From positions 62,001 through 126,000 of the forward strand of contig NZ_NKHK02000002.1 of assembly GCF_002224245.2 (NCBI RefSeq): 64,000 bases of DNA, read 5' to 3'. The notes beneath the pieces are model-generated. The model had not been told where the DNA came from and did not search any database. It saw only the letters and a program-made list of their open reading frames with translations. Source of the stretch: Moraxella sp. VT-16-12 (lineage in GTDB: Bacteria > Pseudomonadota > Gammaproteobacteria > Pseudomonadales > Moraxellaceae). This document shows, one piece after another, positions 1 through 9,820 of this stretch (its first letter is position 1; each line of letters starts with the position of its first letter). The translations under genes and the position numbers were made by a program.

Positions 1-1
1 T

Positions 2-61
2 ACTGATGGCGTGTACAGTGTCAGCACCCAAGATAATTTCATTTATGAAGCCAAAAAATAA
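2..61 (+). CDS. 3' end of an unidentified protein gene (cut by window edge)
   Basis: Only the last 19 codons are present, ending with TAA at 59-61. The visible tail ends in NFIYEAKK. It is followed twelve bases later by a strong intrinsic terminator, which supports a real gene end. No family can be recognised from so little sequence. Confidence 0.6.
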   Translation, partial: TDGVYSVSTQDNFIYEAKK

Positions 62-72
62 AACCAACAATC

Positions 73-104
73 CCCCAGTCAAATAATGGCTGGGGTTTTT
101 GTTT
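73..104 (+). terminator. Intrinsic terminator
   Basis: A nine-base-pair stem, CCCCAGTCA pairing with TGGCTGGGG (one G-T pair), with loop AATAA, is followed by TTTTTGTTT. It ends the gene entering from the left edge. Confidence 0.85.
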
Positions 105-150
105 GTAGGCATTCATGATATGATAAGACAGTTTTTTATGAGAATGATTT

Positions 151-1110
151 ATGAAAGCAGGCTTATTGGTTGTATCATTTGTGCTTTTTTGTGGTGTATC
201 TTTTGCCCAAGATACTCCCACCCAAGATGATTGGCTTGACCAAAAACATCATGACACTCGCCGTTGGCTTGGGAAAACCGCTCATTACATAGATGACTGG
301 TTTGGCAAACCCAATCCTGATGAGCCTGCTCGTGCTACGGTGCGTGTCATGCTAGATGTTCATGATGATAAATATAATAACACAGCCATCAAACCACGTA
401 TTCGTGCCAAAATCAAACTGCCCACCTTAGAAGACCGTCTAAACGTCCTTATCGGTGATGATAGGCTAGACAATGAACAAGGGGGTGGTATCCATAACGA
501 TGGGCGACTGCACCCTGAACAAGAACACACTTTTGACCGCCAACAAAGTCGCCGTGATAACACGTCTTTGGCACTAAGATGGTCTCGCTTTAAAGACGAT
601 GTTGGCATACAAACCGACATAGATTTGGGGCTGCGTTCTAGTGATGTCTATCTAAGATGGCGTGGCGAAAAACGCTGGACAATGAAAAACACAGGCGGAC
701 GCTTTGAACAAGTATATCGCTATGGCACAAAAAGTGAGCATTATGCTCTAAGCACGCTTGAATTTGACCAACCCAAATCCACTCACCGCACCCTGATGAA
801 TCGCACGCACGTCATCTACACCAATAAAGACCACCAAGAAGACATTGGTTGGAGCAACAGTTTGTACCAACAGCACCATTGGCAAATCCCACTTGGTACT
901 CGTTCATTTAGCTATGGGCTATATGCAGGGGGCGATATTGCAGATGAACACAAATCTAACTTCAACACCTACGGTCCTTATGTCAGCTACCGACAACCAA
1001 TTTGGCGAAAATGGCTATTTATCCAAGGTGATGTTGGTTATTATAATAACAAAGACGACAACAAAGACCATCACATCTCCACCTTTGGGCGTTTAGAGAT
1101 GGTGTTTTAA
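151..1110 (+). CDS. Putative outer-membrane beta-barrel protein, unknown function
   Basis: This 319-residue protein begins with a clear Sec signal peptide, with likely cleavage after SFA near residue 19. The rest is polar, rich in aromatic residues and has no hydrophobic helix. The alternating pattern of the second half and the terminal phenylalanine (EMVF) fit an outer-membrane beta-barrel ending in the usual C-terminal recognition signal for the Bam complex. An acidic and His/Asp-rich stretch lies near residues 100-130. I recognise no family. It sits alone between a terminator and the convergent nadM gene, so the context gives no function. The barrel assignment is inference. Confidence 0.7.
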   Translation: MKAGLLVVSFVLFCGVSFAQDTPTQDDWLDQKHHDTRRWLGKTAHYIDDWFGKPNPDEPARATVRVMLDVHDDKYNNTAIKPRIRAKIKLPTLEDRLNVLIGDDRLDNEQGGGIHNDGRLHPEQEHTFDRQQSRRDNTSLALRWSRFKDDVGIQTDIDLGLRSSDVYLRWRGEKRWTMKNTGGRFEQVYRYGTKSEHYALSTLEFDQPKSTHRTLMNRTHVIYTNKDHQEDIGWSNSLYQQHHWQIPLGTRSFSYGLYAGGDIADEHKSNFNTYGPYVSYRQPIWRKWLFIQGDVGYYNNKDDNKDHHISTFGRLEMVF

Positions 1111-1145
1111 TGCACCTAGCAATACTTCTTGCTTGCTTTTTAACA

Positions 1146-2132
1146 TCACAGTCCTAAGACCTTTAAAATCACACTATGATGGTCTTCAAACATCATTTTG
1201 CCATCAAGTTTACCCAGTGGCAACCAAAAAGCACGACTGGCATCATCGCCCGCCTTTAACGCAGGCAACTCATCACCTGACAACTCAAAATAAAACACCG
1301 TGGTGATGGTTCGTCCACGAGCTGAGCGGTCAGGTGCATCAAAAGTATGTTCAGATTTTAGGGCATTTGGGTCAATCACAAGACCTGTTTCTTCATAAAG
1401 CTCACGCACCACACATTCAAACAGTGTCTCATGTGTATCCAAAAACCCCCCTGCCAATGCATACAAACCATGTCCATAATCACCCCCACGCTCAATCAAT
1501 AAAATATGCCCTGCCTGCACCACCAAAGCATCTGCTGTAACAAATACAGGCGGATAAGGTGCGTGTTGCCATGCTAACTGATACTCAGCAATGTGATTGT
1601 ATTCACGTTGTAGCCTTAAATAATCTTCACTATTTTTAAATTTATCCAAAAATCTTGCAACATTATCAGGTAAATTTTCATCAATCTCCCCACAGTCAAA
1701 ATACCGCTTTCTTATTGGTGTGGCGGATAGATTTTCATAATTTGGTAGGTTCACACAGCCCAAGCTTGGAAATAATGACAAATAATAAGAACTTTTATCT
1801 TTATGATAGCCCACCACACCCACTTTATCATCATCGCCCACCACATGATAAATCAATGCCTGCACTTCTGACAGCCATTTTTGGTCATTGTATAAATTAT
1901 CATCAACAGGCAAACACATGATGCGACATTCATCATCAAACGCCCCCAAAATCATACTTTCACGCTCATCAAAACTAAACGGATTTTTGGTGGTGCGGGG
2001 AGAGTTTGCCGAACCAATGAGCACCAGCACAGTTTTGGCAAGTGTCAAGGCTTGATTGATGACAAATTTATGTCCTTGATGAAAAGGCTGAAAACGACCA
2101 ATAAACACCAAATAATCAAATTCATAAGACAT
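1146..2132 (-). CDS. nadM: Bifunctional NMN adenylyltransferase / Nudix hydrolase
   Basis: It makes NAD from NMN and ATP, and the fused Nudix domain is expected to hydrolyse ADP-ribose or a related dinucleotide. The N-terminal nucleotidyltransferase signature GRFQPFHQGH is at residues 12-21, and the second motif is near SATPIRKR. The C-terminal Nudix box (GGFLDTHETLF with RELYEETG) is near residues 228-250. The length of 328 residues fits the NadM-Nudix fusions of Acinetobacter, Francisella and cyanobacteria. The ATG at 2132 is chosen over a TTG four codons upstream because GGAA lies before it. It is transcribed divergently from nfuA. Confidence 0.93.
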   Translation of the reverse strand: MSYEFDYLVFIGRFQPFHQGHKFVINQALTLAKTVLVLIGSANSPRTTKNPFSFDERESMILGAFDDECRIMCLPVDDNLYNDQKWLSEVQALIYHVVGDDDKVGVVGYHKDKSSYYLSLFPSLGCVNLPNYENLSATPIRKRYFDCGEIDENLPDNVARFLDKFKNSEDYLRLQREYNHIAEYQLAWQHAPYPPVFVTADALVVQAGHILLIERGGDYGHGLYALAGGFLDTHETLFECVVRELYEETGLVIDPNALKSEHTFDAPDRSARGRTITTVFYFELSGDELPALKAGDDASRAFWLPLGKLDGKMMFEDHHSVILKVLGL

Positions 2133-2217
2133 ATTAAATTCCAATATTAATAAAATTAACCTTGATAATCACAAATATGTTACCATAAAAGCATAAATTT
2201 TTTAAAATGAGTGTGTT

Positions 2218-2841
2218 ATGAGCGACCAACAAGACAGCCCCCTAAGCAGCAACATCATCATCACCGAATCTGCCCAAAGCTATTTGGCTGAGCTATTAGC
2301 CAAACAAGACGTAGAAGGCATCGGTGTACGCATCTTTGTAGAATACGCAGGCACACCACGAGCGGAGTGCTGTATGAGCTACTGCCAGCCTGATGAGATT
2401 GATGAAGACGACCTACAAATTACCTATCCTGCCTTTATCGCTCATATTGACGCACCAAGTATTCCTTATTTGCATGATGCGGTGATTGACTACAACAAAG
2501 ACCGTTTTGGTGGACAACTCACATTTAGAGCCCCCAACTCCAAAGTCCCCCAAGTGGGTGAAAATGCCAGCATTGAAGAACGGATTAACTATGTTTTACA
2601 ATCTGAAATTAACCCACAGCTTGCTAGCCACGGTGGTCATGTGGATTTGATTGAAGTTTTTGAAAACGAAGCAGGCAAAACCGCCGTGCTAAAATTTGGT
2701 GGTGGCTGTCAAGGGTGCAGTGCGGTGGACGTAACCTTACGCCAAGGTGTTGAAGTTCAGCTCAAACAGCAAATACCCGAGCTGACACAAGTGATTGATG
2801 AAACCGACCACACCCAAACAGCCAATGCTTATTACAAATAA
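2218..2841 (+). CDS. nfuA: Fe-S cluster carrier/scaffold NfuA
   Basis: NfuA carries [4Fe-4S] clusters to target apoproteins under oxidative stress or iron limitation. The 207-residue protein has an N-terminal degenerate A-type domain (about residues 10-105) and a C-terminal Nfu domain. The Nfu domain has the cluster-binding CxxC at C164 and C167 within GGGCQGCSAVDV. Length and domain order match E. coli NfuA. It is a single-gene unit, with a terminator immediately after the stop codon. Confidence 0.95.
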   Translation: MSDQQDSPLSSNIIITESAQSYLAELLAKQDVEGIGVRIFVEYAGTPRAECCMSYCQPDEIDEDDLQITYPAFIAHIDAPSIPYLHDAVIDYNKDRFGGQLTFRAPNSKVPQVGENASIEERINYVLQSEINPQLASHGGHVDLIEVFENEAGKTAVLKFGGGCQGCSAVDVTLRQGVEVQLKQQIPELTQVIDETDHTQTANAYYK

Positions 2842-2842
2842 C

Positions 2843-2866
2843 AAACCCCCCATTAGGGGGTTTTAA
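2843..2866. terminator. Bidirectional intrinsic terminator between nfuA and the metP operon
   Basis: AAACCCCC pairs with GGGGGTTT around loop CATTA, with a T run on the plus strand and an A run upstream that gives a T run on the minus strand. It lies between the convergent stop codons of nfuA and the small membrane-protein gene. Confidence 0.85.
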
Positions 2867-2869
2867 AAC

Positions 2870-3172
2870 TTAAAACCAAGAATCAGCTGCCATGATGGAC
2901 AGATACAATACAATAAACATTGCCATGAGCATGGGAATGCCCAACACAACAAACCACAGCCAACGATAAATCAGTGCCATTTGCCAACCAAAAATCTCGG
3001 TAACAAACAACCCCATCGCCACTAACCACAACCCAAAATACACCCACCAATATACTTTATCTGCTGTTGGACGCATTTGGGCTGTCAGCCAATCTCTGAT
3101 AACAAAAGCGTAGATGCCTGTTAATAGCATTGGCAACCAAACAGGTGCCAATAACGCCACCATGGTCATCAT
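2870..3172 (-). CDS. Small three-helix membrane protein of unknown function, metPS operon
   Basis: This 100-residue, Trp- and Met-rich protein has three predicted membrane helices (about residues 5-25, 42-62 and 70-94). A good ribosome-binding site (AAAAGGA) precedes two adjacent ATG codons. It starts 12 bases after the metS stop, so it is almost certainly the third gene of the metP-metS operon. I do not recognise the family. An accessory role in the transporter is only suggested by position. Confidence 0.7.
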   Translation of the reverse strand: MMTMVALLAPVWLPMLLTGIYAFVIRDWLTAQMRPTADKVYWWVYFGLWLVAMGLFVTEIFGWQMALIYRWLWFVVLGIPMLMAMFIVLYLSIMAADSWF

Positions 3173-3184
3173 GGCAAAGTCCTT

Positions 3185-3313
3185 TTAATGGTCTGATGGC
3201 ACTTTATCCATGTCAATATCAGGATTTTTAATCAAATGAATCACTGATAGCACCAAGCCACCCCAGATTGCCACCATGGCGACAATCATGACTGTTAATG
3301 CAGTACCATTCAT
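3185..3313 (-). CDS. metS: MetS-like small subunit of a methionine/alanine NSS importer
   Basis: This 42-residue gene is too short for usual gene cut-offs. It has a strong AAGGAG site seven bases before its ATG, and that site overlaps the last codons of metP. The peptide starts MNGTALTVMIVAMVAIW, forms a single membrane helix, and ends in a short charged tail (NPDIDMDKVPSDH). This fits the MetS-type small subunits encoded next to NSS transporters, first described for Corynebacterium glutamicum MetPS. There the small subunit is needed for uptake. Position, size and topology all agree. Confidence 0.85.
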   Translation of the reverse strand: MNGTALTVMIVAMVAIWGGLVLSVIHLIKNPDIDMDKVPSDH

Positions 3314-3316
3314 AAT

Positions 3317-4816
3317 TTACTCCTTATTAAGTTCATGGTGAGACGCATGGGCGGGAGCTTTGGTTAGGATAAATGAGCCAATGGCAAACAGTGCCACCAC
3401 ACCCCAACCAAAAACCATCTGTACCATGACAGGATAACCACCATAGCCATCTTTTAACAATGATTGCAAAGACAGACCCAATGTTACAATCAAAGAAATG
3501 GGCGTGATGACAGTGAGCATAAATACCCAAATCGTTCCCACTTTAAAGCTAGAAATGGCATTGATGTGATTGACCAGTTTTTCCATGATGGGGCGGTTAA
3601 ACCAAGTTACCCAAATGATGGACAAAATCGCACCAAGTACGATGCCAATGTTATTTGCAAAGTAATCAAAAACATCCACAAAGGTAATCGCTGATTTGGT
3701 TGAAAACAAGATAACCGAGATGACTGCTAACACGCCACCAACTACGGTTACAGATTTTTTATGCGACCAGCCAAATTTATCCTTCATTGCTGAGATTGGC
3801 ACTTGGACAATACTTGCCATAGAAGTCAAACCTGCGGCAAATAATGAGCCAAAGAACAACACACCGATGATGGTTCCGGCATTACCCATGGTGGAGATGA
3901 TTTGTGGAAATGCCACAAATGCCAACCCCGGTCCACCTTTGGCAACTTCTTGAACAGGCACATTTGTCGCTGCCGCCATAAAGCCAAGCACCGCAAAAAT
4001 ACCAATACCCGCCAGCACTTCAAAGGACGAGTTAGCAAAACCCACCACCAATCCTGAGCCTGTTAGGTTGGCGTTTTTATTCAAATAAGATGAATAAGTA
4101 ACCATGATACCAAAGCCGATGGATAAAGAGAAAAAGACGTGTCCATAAGCAGCAAGCCACACTTTTGGGTCTGCCATTCTTGCCCAATCAGGGGTAAAAA
4201 AGGCATTTAAACCCACGCTCGCTCCCTCTAAACTTATTGCCTTAACCACCATGATACCAAACATCACAATCAGCAGTGGGATACAGATTTTATTGACCAG
4301 CTCCACGCCTTTACGCACACCACCATACATGATGAACAGCACAATCGCCCATACCACAACCACGCCCATCAACAAATGTGGTACAATGGTAAAGTCAAGT
4401 CCAGAGCCTGCTTGTAAAAATTCTGCTTCAAAAAATTTCCCTGTATCAGTCCCCCACGATTGATTAAAGGCATACAAGGTGTATTGACCCGCCCAAGCCA
4501 GTACGGATGCATAATAAACACCGATGACAGAACACACCAACACTTGCCACCAACCAACGCTCTCAGCGGACTTCACCATACGCCGATATGCAGTAGGCGG
4601 TGCTCCTTTGTACTTTTGACCAACCACATAATCTAAAAACAAAAGCGGAAAACCTGCCGTTGCCAAAGCAATAAGATAAGGGATAAAAAACGCACCGCCC
4701 CCATTTTCATAAGCCGTATAAGGAAAACGCCAAATGTTGCCCAAACCGACTGCCGAACCGACTGCCGCCAAAATAAATCCAGAACGTGCTGACCAACTTT
4801 CTCTTTGAGTTGTCAT
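3317..4816 (-). CDS. metP: Sodium-dependent NSS-family methionine/alanine transporter, large subunit
   Basis: This sodium:neurotransmitter-symporter family permease has 499 residues and about eleven or twelve membrane helices. The family signature GSAVGLGNIWRFPY, which forms the sodium and substrate site in the unwound first helix, lies near residues 19-32. The start at 4816 has AAGGAG five bases upstream, and a GTG two codons earlier is less likely. The adjacent metS gene identifies the subfamily as MetP-like, so methionine and alanine are the likely substrates, although substrate specificity is inferred from context. Confidence 0.9.
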   Translation of the reverse strand: MTTQRESWSARSGFILAAVGSAVGLGNIWRFPYTAYENGGGAFFIPYLIALATAGFPLLFLDYVVGQKYKGAPPTAYRRMVKSAESVGWWQVLVCSVIGVYYASVLAWAGQYTLYAFNQSWGTDTGKFFEAEFLQAGSGLDFTIVPHLLMGVVVVWAIVLFIMYGGVRKGVELVNKICIPLLIVMFGIMVVKAISLEGASVGLNAFFTPDWARMADPKVWLAAYGHVFFSLSIGFGIMVTYSSYLNKNANLTGSGLVVGFANSSFEVLAGIGIFAVLGFMAAATNVPVQEVAKGGPGLAFVAFPQIISTMGNAGTIIGVLFFGSLFAAGLTSMASIVQVPISAMKDKFGWSHKKSVTVVGGVLAVISVILFSTKSAITFVDVFDYFANNIGIVLGAILSIIWVTWFNRPIMEKLVNHINAISSFKVGTIWVFMLTVITPISLIVTLGLSLQSLLKDGYGGYPVMVQMVFGWGVVALFAIGSFILTKAPAHASHHELNKE

Positions 4817-4965
4817 AGCCACTCCTTAATTTTTGTTTATTAATAAGGTTTGTAAAAAATTAAGGTTTGTTTAAAAACAATACCCTACGCCAAATCACTG
4901 GCAATCCCAACAACAAACCTGCAACAATAGTTTGAATTAAGCAATAAAAAAAGTCAAGTGCTTAG

Positions 4966-4997
4966 ATTAAAAAAACCCATAACAATAAGTTATGGGT
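4966..4997 (-). terminator. Intrinsic terminator of the lpxA operon
   Basis: Read on the minus strand, ACCCATAAC pairs perfectly with GTTATGGGT around a five-base loop and is followed by seven T. It lies 18 bases beyond the lpxA stop and marks the end of the envelope cluster. The remaining 4817-4965 is AT-rich and presumably holds the metP promoter; I see no other feature in it. Confidence 0.85.
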
Positions 4998-5014
4998 ATC
5001 TGTTATAATTTGGT

Positions 5015-5788
5015 TTAACGTATCAGTCCACGCTTGCTATTGATGAGTGAATCAATAAAAAATTGCACTTTTGGCTCGTCTGCCACCATCTTTTGAAGCT
5101 CTTTAATGACATCTTCTTTTATCATTTTTGAACGAAACACCAAGCGATAAGCCTCTTCCAAAGCACGTATGGTATCACTCCCCCAACCTTTTCTTCTCAT
5201 GCCTTCTTTGTTTAAGCCATGTACTTTGGTAGGGTTGCCAGAGACAGTAGTAAAGGCACACACGTCTTTAAAAATAATACTCCCCCCAGCAAGCATTGCA
5301 TAATCATCAATCCGACAAAACTGATGAATGCCTGATTGCCCACCAATAATTACATAATTGCCCACATGAGTATGACCAGCAACACCAACATTATTCGCCA
5401 GCACATTATGGTCGCCCACCATACAATCATGAGCAATATGCACATTCGCCATCAGCAGATTATGGTTGCCAACTTTGGTTAAACCACCACCATCTGCCGT
5501 GCCACGATGAAGTGTGCAAGACTCCCGAATGCGATTATCATGACCGATTTGCAAATAAGTCTCTTCGCCCTTAAACTTTAAATCCTGTGGCACTTCACCA
5601 ACGCTGGCAAATTGATAAATCTCGTTTCGTTGTCCAATGGTGGTATTATCGCCCACAACAACGTGTGATTTTAGTATCGTATCATCACCAATAATGCTGT
5701 TTTTACCAATAATACAATATGCCCCAATCTGTGCACTTGGGGCAATCTGTGCACTTGGATCTATGATGGCTGTGGGGTGAATGTTCAT
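5015..5788 (-). CDS. lpxA: UDP-N-acetylglucosamine O-acyltransferase LpxA
   Basis: LpxA catalyses the first step of lipid A synthesis, transferring a hydroxyacyl chain from acyl carrier protein to UDP-GlcNAc in the cytoplasm. The 257-residue protein begins with repeated hexapeptides (for example IDPSAQIAPSAQIGAYC) that form a left-handed beta helix. The catalytic histidine lies in VHIAHDCMVG. The C-terminal helical part is of normal length. Its ATG overlaps the fabZ stop (ATGA), which suggests translational coupling. It is the last gene of the bamA-lpxD-fabZ-lpxA run; lpxB is not adjacent. Confidence 0.97.
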   Translation of the reverse strand: MNIHPTAIIDPSAQIAPSAQIGAYCIIGKNSIIGDDTILKSHVVVGDNTTIGQRNEIYQFASVGEVPQDLKFKGEETYLQIGHDNRIRESCTLHRGTADGGGLTKVGNHNLLMANVHIAHDCMVGDHNVLANNVGVAGHTHVGNYVIIGGQSGIHQFCRIDDYAMLAGGSIIFKDVCAFTTVSGNPTKVHGLNKEGMRRKGWGSDTIRALEEAYRLVFRSKMIKEDVIKELQKMVADEPKVQFFIDSLINSKRGLIR

Positions 5789-6318
5789 GCGTTCACCTTT
5801 TGGCGAGCAATCATAATCTCAGCACCACACGCCAGTTTGCCATCCACATGAGCGGTACATTCAAACTTATAAATCTCACGTTTGGCATTGGCAAGTTTTG
5901 AACGAATCACAAGAGTATCACCTGTGCTGACAAGTTTTTTAAAACGCACTTTATCCACACCTGCAAACAGATACAAATAGCCATCTTCTGATGATTGCCC
6001 TGCACTGACAAAACCCAAAATGCCAGACAGTTGTGCCATTGCTTCTACCATCAATACGCCCGGCATGATGGGGTTATCGGGAAAATGTCCATTAAACAAC
6101 TCTTCATTAATGGTGATATTTTTATACCCTGTAATCCAGTTGTCGGCTGATACCGCCGTAACACGGTCAATCAACATGAATGGATAGCGGTGCGGTAGGT
6201 ATTTTTTGATGGTATGATAATTAAATGGTAAGGTTAAATTTTGAACAGATAAACGTTGATGGTCAGCATCTGTCATCAAATCAAGGTCTAAGGTTGAATT
6301 TGTCATCATCATTCTCAT
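5785..6318 (-). CDS. fabZ: 3-hydroxyacyl-ACP dehydratase FabZ
   Basis: FabZ dehydrates 3-hydroxyacyl-ACP in fatty acid elongation and competes with LpxA and LpxD for hydroxyacyl-ACP. The hot-dog fold signature LPHRYPFMLIDR carries the catalytic histidine. The downstream motif FNGHFPDNPIMPGVLMVE carries the catalytic glutamate helix. The N-terminus is about 25 residues longer than in E. coli FabZ if the first ATG is used. Several nearby ATG codons (6318, 6312, 6309, 6306) and no clear ribosome-binding site leave the exact start open. It lies 9 bases after lpxD. Confidence 0.95.
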   Translation of the reverse strand: MRMMMTNSTLDLDLMTDADHQRLSVQNLTLPFNYHTIKKYLPHRYPFMLIDRVTAVSADNWITGYKNITINEELFNGHFPDNPIMPGVLMVEAMAQLSGILGFVSAGQSSEDGYLYLFAGVDKVRFKKLVSTGDTLVIRSKLANAKREIYKFECTAHVDGKLACGAEIMIARQKVNA

Positions 6319-6327
6319 TTGAAGTGA

Positions 6328-7293
6328 TTATTTTTGTCCGCTTTGACGAAATTTCACGGCAGCCCTACGCCATTCATGTGATGGCATGGCAGACGTGCCT
6401 GATGAATACACGCCAGACTTTTTGATAGAGCCAATCACCATGGTCATGCCTGTCAAAGTAACATCATCACAGATGGTCAAATGCCCTGCAATACCCACCG
6501 CCCCACCAATGATACATCTCGCTCCAATGCGTGTGCTACCTGCAATCCCCACCTTTGATGCAATGGCGGTGCTTTGTCCAATATGAACATTATGGGCAAT
6601 TTGCACCAAGTTGTCAATGATGACATCATCACCAATCACCGTATCGCCCACCGCCCCACGGTCTATGCAGGTGTTTGCACCGATACGTACATGATTGCCA
6701 ATAACCACTTTACCAAGCTGATGGATTTTTTGCCACTTTAAGCCATTTGGTGTGGGATTAGGTGCAAAACCAAAACCTTCTGCACCAATGCTGGCATGAG
6801 TATGCACCTGCACACCATCACCCAACACACAATGATGAGCAATACTCACGTGCGAGCCAATTTGACAATCATCGCCAACTTGCACAAAATCACCAATCAC
6901 CGCATAAGCCCCAATGATGGTATTTTTGCCAATGGTGGCGGTTGGTGAGATGATGGCTGTTGGGTGAATTTTGTTATTGGCACATTCTTGATAGGCAAAC
7001 AAAGAGCTGACGGACGCATACGCCAAATACGCATCTTTAACTATGACAAATGCTGTCTTGGGCAATACTGGCAATTCATCAGCAAATTGTCGAGAAACCA
7101 GTACCACAGCCGCTTGTGTTTTGACCAAATCAGGCAGATATTTGACGTTTGCCAAAAAAGCAAGATGATGATGCTCTGCTTGTGCCAAATCTGCCACACC
7201 ATTAACTTGTAGCAAACATCCCATCAGCTCGTCTTTATTGATGACCGTTTGACAGCACTCAATCGCCTGTATTATTTGTGATAAACCAATCAT
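6328..7293 (-). CDS. lpxD: UDP-3-O-(3-hydroxyacyl)glucosamine N-acyltransferase LpxD
   Basis: LpxD adds the second acyl chain in lipid A synthesis. It has 321 residues: an N-terminal uridine-binding domain (about 1-95), then hexapeptide repeats starting near [14 protein letters not shown]. The catalytic histidine region is [13 protein letters not shown]. The start overlaps the bamA stop (TGATG), so translation is probably coupled directly to bamA. In E. coli the chaperone gene skp lies between these two genes; here it is absent. Confidence 0.97.
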   Translation of the reverse strand: MIGLSQIIQAIECCQTVINKDELMGCLLQVNGVADLAQAEHHHLAFLANVKYLPDLVKTQAAVVLVSRQFADELPVLPKTAFVIVKDAYLAYASVSSLFAYQECANNKIHPTAIISPTATIGKNTIIGAYAVIGDFVQVGDDCQIGSHVSIAHHCVLGDGVQVHTHASIGAEGFGFAPNPTPNGLKWQKIHQLGKVVIGNHVRIGANTCIDRGAVGDTVIGDDVIIDNLVQIAHNVHIGQSTAIASKVGIAGSTRIGARCIIGGAVGIAGHLTICDDVTLTGMTMVIGSIKKSGVYSSGTSAMPSHEWRRAAVKFRQSGQK

Positions 7294-9701
7294 CAGAACA
7301 CACTGCCAATTTGAAATTGAACTTTTTCGGTACGGTCGCCTGCTTTATCATTAAGCGGATTGGCATAACTGATAGAAATAGGACCAATCGGCGTGTACCA
7401 TGTAACGCCCGCCCCCACACTATAACGCAAAGTATTATCCTGCTGAATGTAGGTTAAATTTGGATTGGACACATCTAAAACATTGACCTTTTTGCCATCT
7501 AAGTCGCTGGTGTCATATACTTGACCTGCATCAAAGAAAATGACAGGTCGCACTTGATTTGACCAATCGCCCTTGAACGGCACAGGTAAAATCAACTCCG
7601 CCCCAAAAGTTACCAAAGCATTACCGCCAATCTCTTCTCCACGAATGGTGGTTTTATTATTTTTTAGGTAAGCGTAGGCTTGCGACTGTGGTCCTAATGT
7701 TGATGCTTCATAGCCACGCACCGAGCCATAACCGCCAGCATAAAAATTCTCATAAAATGGCAGTTTGTTGCCATAGCCTAAGCGTGTCCAGCCACGCAAA
7801 ATTGTCCCTTTCCACATGGGAAAATAGATATTACCGCGATATATCGCTTTTTGATAAGTATGGTCGCCAAAACCCAAGGTTAAATCAACATTGTGGCTCA
7901 TGCCCTTGGTAGGAAACACAGGCTTATCCAAGCTAGAATAACTCCAACCCAACATACCGCCATAAGTGTTGTATTTATTGGTGAATTGGGCATTATTGTC
8001 CGCGCCAATGATTGCTGTACCGCCATCATCTATGAGCTGTTTGACATTGGCAATGCCCATATAAGCACCGCCACGCACTTTGGTACTGTCTAGAGTAAAA
8101 CCTGCTGATAGGCGTTGGTTTTCATTGATGGGATAACCATAAATCAGCGAGCCACCATAAGAATCCAGCACATAATTGGAGATGTTATTGCTGTCATATT
8201 TGGTCTTACGGTAGTAGGCGTTGATGCTTTGGGAGACGCCATTAACTGTAAAATAAGGGTCAGTCATACCCAAACTGTATGTGTCTCTGGTTTCAGAACG
8301 AGTAAAAGATGCCGTAACACGATTGCCTGTTCCCATAAAGTTGTTTTGGGATAAATCTGCCTGAAACGTGATACCGCCACTTTGTGAGTATCCTGCGGCA
8401 ATGGTAGATGAACCTGATGGCTGTTCTTCTACGGCATAGGTGATGTCCACTTGGTCAGGGCTGTTTGGCACAGGTTTGACATCAATTTTGACGTCCTTAA
8501 AAAATCCTGTTCGCATCAGACGCACTTGTGAAAGTTGAATTTTTTGATTGGATGCCAACGCCCCTTCCAATTGACGCATCTCTCGTCTTAACACTTCATC
8601 CTTGGTCTTAATATTGCCCGTAAAGTTGATACGGCGTACATACACAGGGCGTACAGGGTCTATATAATAATCAATGTCCACCGTGCGTGATACGTCATTA
8701 ATGCGACTGATGGGACGAATTTGTGCATAATAATAGCCATCATCGCCAAACTTAGCGGCAATGGCGTTGGTAGTTTGATCAAGCTCACTTTGAGAGTACA
8801 CTTTGCCTTCGGTAAATTTCACCAAAGCATTTAGCTCATCTGTCCGATAAGTGGGATTGCCCAAAAATTGAATCTTGCCAAAACGATACTGTTCGCCTTC
8901 GGTCATGCTCACTTCAATAAAGACTTTTTGCTTGTCTTCATCAATGTTTAAAATGGCATTATCCACATTAAATCGCACAAAACCATCATTTAAATATTTG
9001 GCTTTGATGGCTTCAAGACTGGCATTTAATTTTTCTTGACTATAACGGTCTGCTTTGGATAAAGGATTGATTTTATTATCTTTTAAGGCGAACTCTTCTT
9101 TTAGCTCTTTATCTTTAAAATGATGATTGCCAATCAGATTAATATCCACAACACGAGCAGGCTTACCTTCAATAAATTTTAGGTCCAATTTCACCCGATT
9201 GCCATCTAGGCGAGTTTGGGTGATTTCAATGTCGCTATTGTAATAGCCTTGTGAGATGTACTGATTTTCAAGCTCACTTTCTAACATTTTTATGGTGGAT
9301 TGTTTGAGTACGCCACCTTTTACCAATCCTGTGCTTTTTAGACCTTGCTCCAAGCCATCTTTGGGAATCAGTTTATTGCCCGTAAAATTTATCTCAGCAA
9401 TCGTAGGACGCTCAGTCAGATGATAGGTCAGTTTTGTGCCTGACACATCTGCTTGTACATTACTAAATTGTTCGGTGGCGTACAAAGCTTCAATGCTACT
9501 GGCAAGCATTTCATCAGTTACGGTTTGACCTTCGCCAATGGGCAAAACCACCTGCAAACTTTCAGGGGTAACACGGCTAAGCCCAACAAAATCAATACTA
9601 TCCGCCACAAAAGTCTCGGCATACGCCCCCACCGACAACGCAGACAATACAGCCATTGTGATTGTTTTTTGTACAAATTTAGAAACTAGATGGTGAGACA
9701 T
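7293..9701 (-). CDS. bamA: Outer-membrane assembly factor BamA
   Basis: BamA is the central beta-barrel of the complex that inserts outer-membrane proteins. The 802-residue protein has a signal peptide ending near AYA (residue 28), five POTRA domains (about 29-430) and a C-terminal 16-strand barrel. The conserved loop-6 motif VRGY is present, and the protein ends in a terminal phenylalanine. A GGAAAA site precedes the ATG at 9701. The 119-base region upstream (9702-9820) is AT-rich with a short hairpin (TTTTGG/CCAAAA at 9758-9774) and may hold a promoter separate from rseP. Confidence 0.97.
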   Translation of the reverse strand: MSHHLVSKFVQKTITMAVLSALSVGAYAETFVADSIDFVGLSRVTPESLQVVLPIGEGQTVTDEMLASSIEALYATEQFSNVQADVSGTKLTYHLTERPTIAEINFTGNKLIPKDGLEQGLKSTGLVKGGVLKQSTIKMLESELENQYISQGYYNSDIEITQTRLDGNRVKLDLKFIEGKPARVVDINLIGNHHFKDKELKEEFALKDNKINPLSKADRYSQEKLNASLEAIKAKYLNDGFVRFNVDNAILNIDEDKQKVFIEVSMTEGEQYRFGKIQFLGNPTYRTDELNALVKFTEGKVYSQSELDQTTNAIAAKFGDDGYYYAQIRPISRINDVSRTVDIDYYIDPVRPVYVRRINFTGNIKTKDEVLRREMRQLEGALASNQKIQLSQVRLMRTGFFKDVKIDVKPVPNSPDQVDITYAVEEQPSGSSTIAAGYSQSGGITFQADLSQNNFMGTGNRVTASFTRSETRDTYSLGMTDPYFTVNGVSQSINAYYRKTKYDSNNISNYVLDSYGGSLIYGYPINENQRLSAGFTLDSTKVRGGAYMGIANVKQLIDDGGTAIIGADNNAQFTNKYNTYGGMLGWSYSSLDKPVFPTKGMSHNVDLTLGFGDHTYQKAIYRGNIYFPMWKGTILRGWTRLGYGNKLPFYENFYAGGYGSVRGYEASTLGPQSQAYAYLKNNKTTIRGEEIGGNALVTFGAELILPVPFKGDWSNQVRPVIFFDAGQVYDTSDLDGKKVNVLDVSNPNLTYIQQDNTLRYSVGAGVTWYTPIGPISISYANPLNDKAGDRTEKVQFQIGSVF

Positions 9702-9820
9702 AAGTAACTTTTCCAGTGTTTTTGTTAAAATAGTGTTAAATTAAGCTAAAAAGGCAATTTTGGCAAGCCCAAAATGAGATTTTTGTAAAAATTTTTTAAA
9801 ATTTGGTTATTAAATAATCA

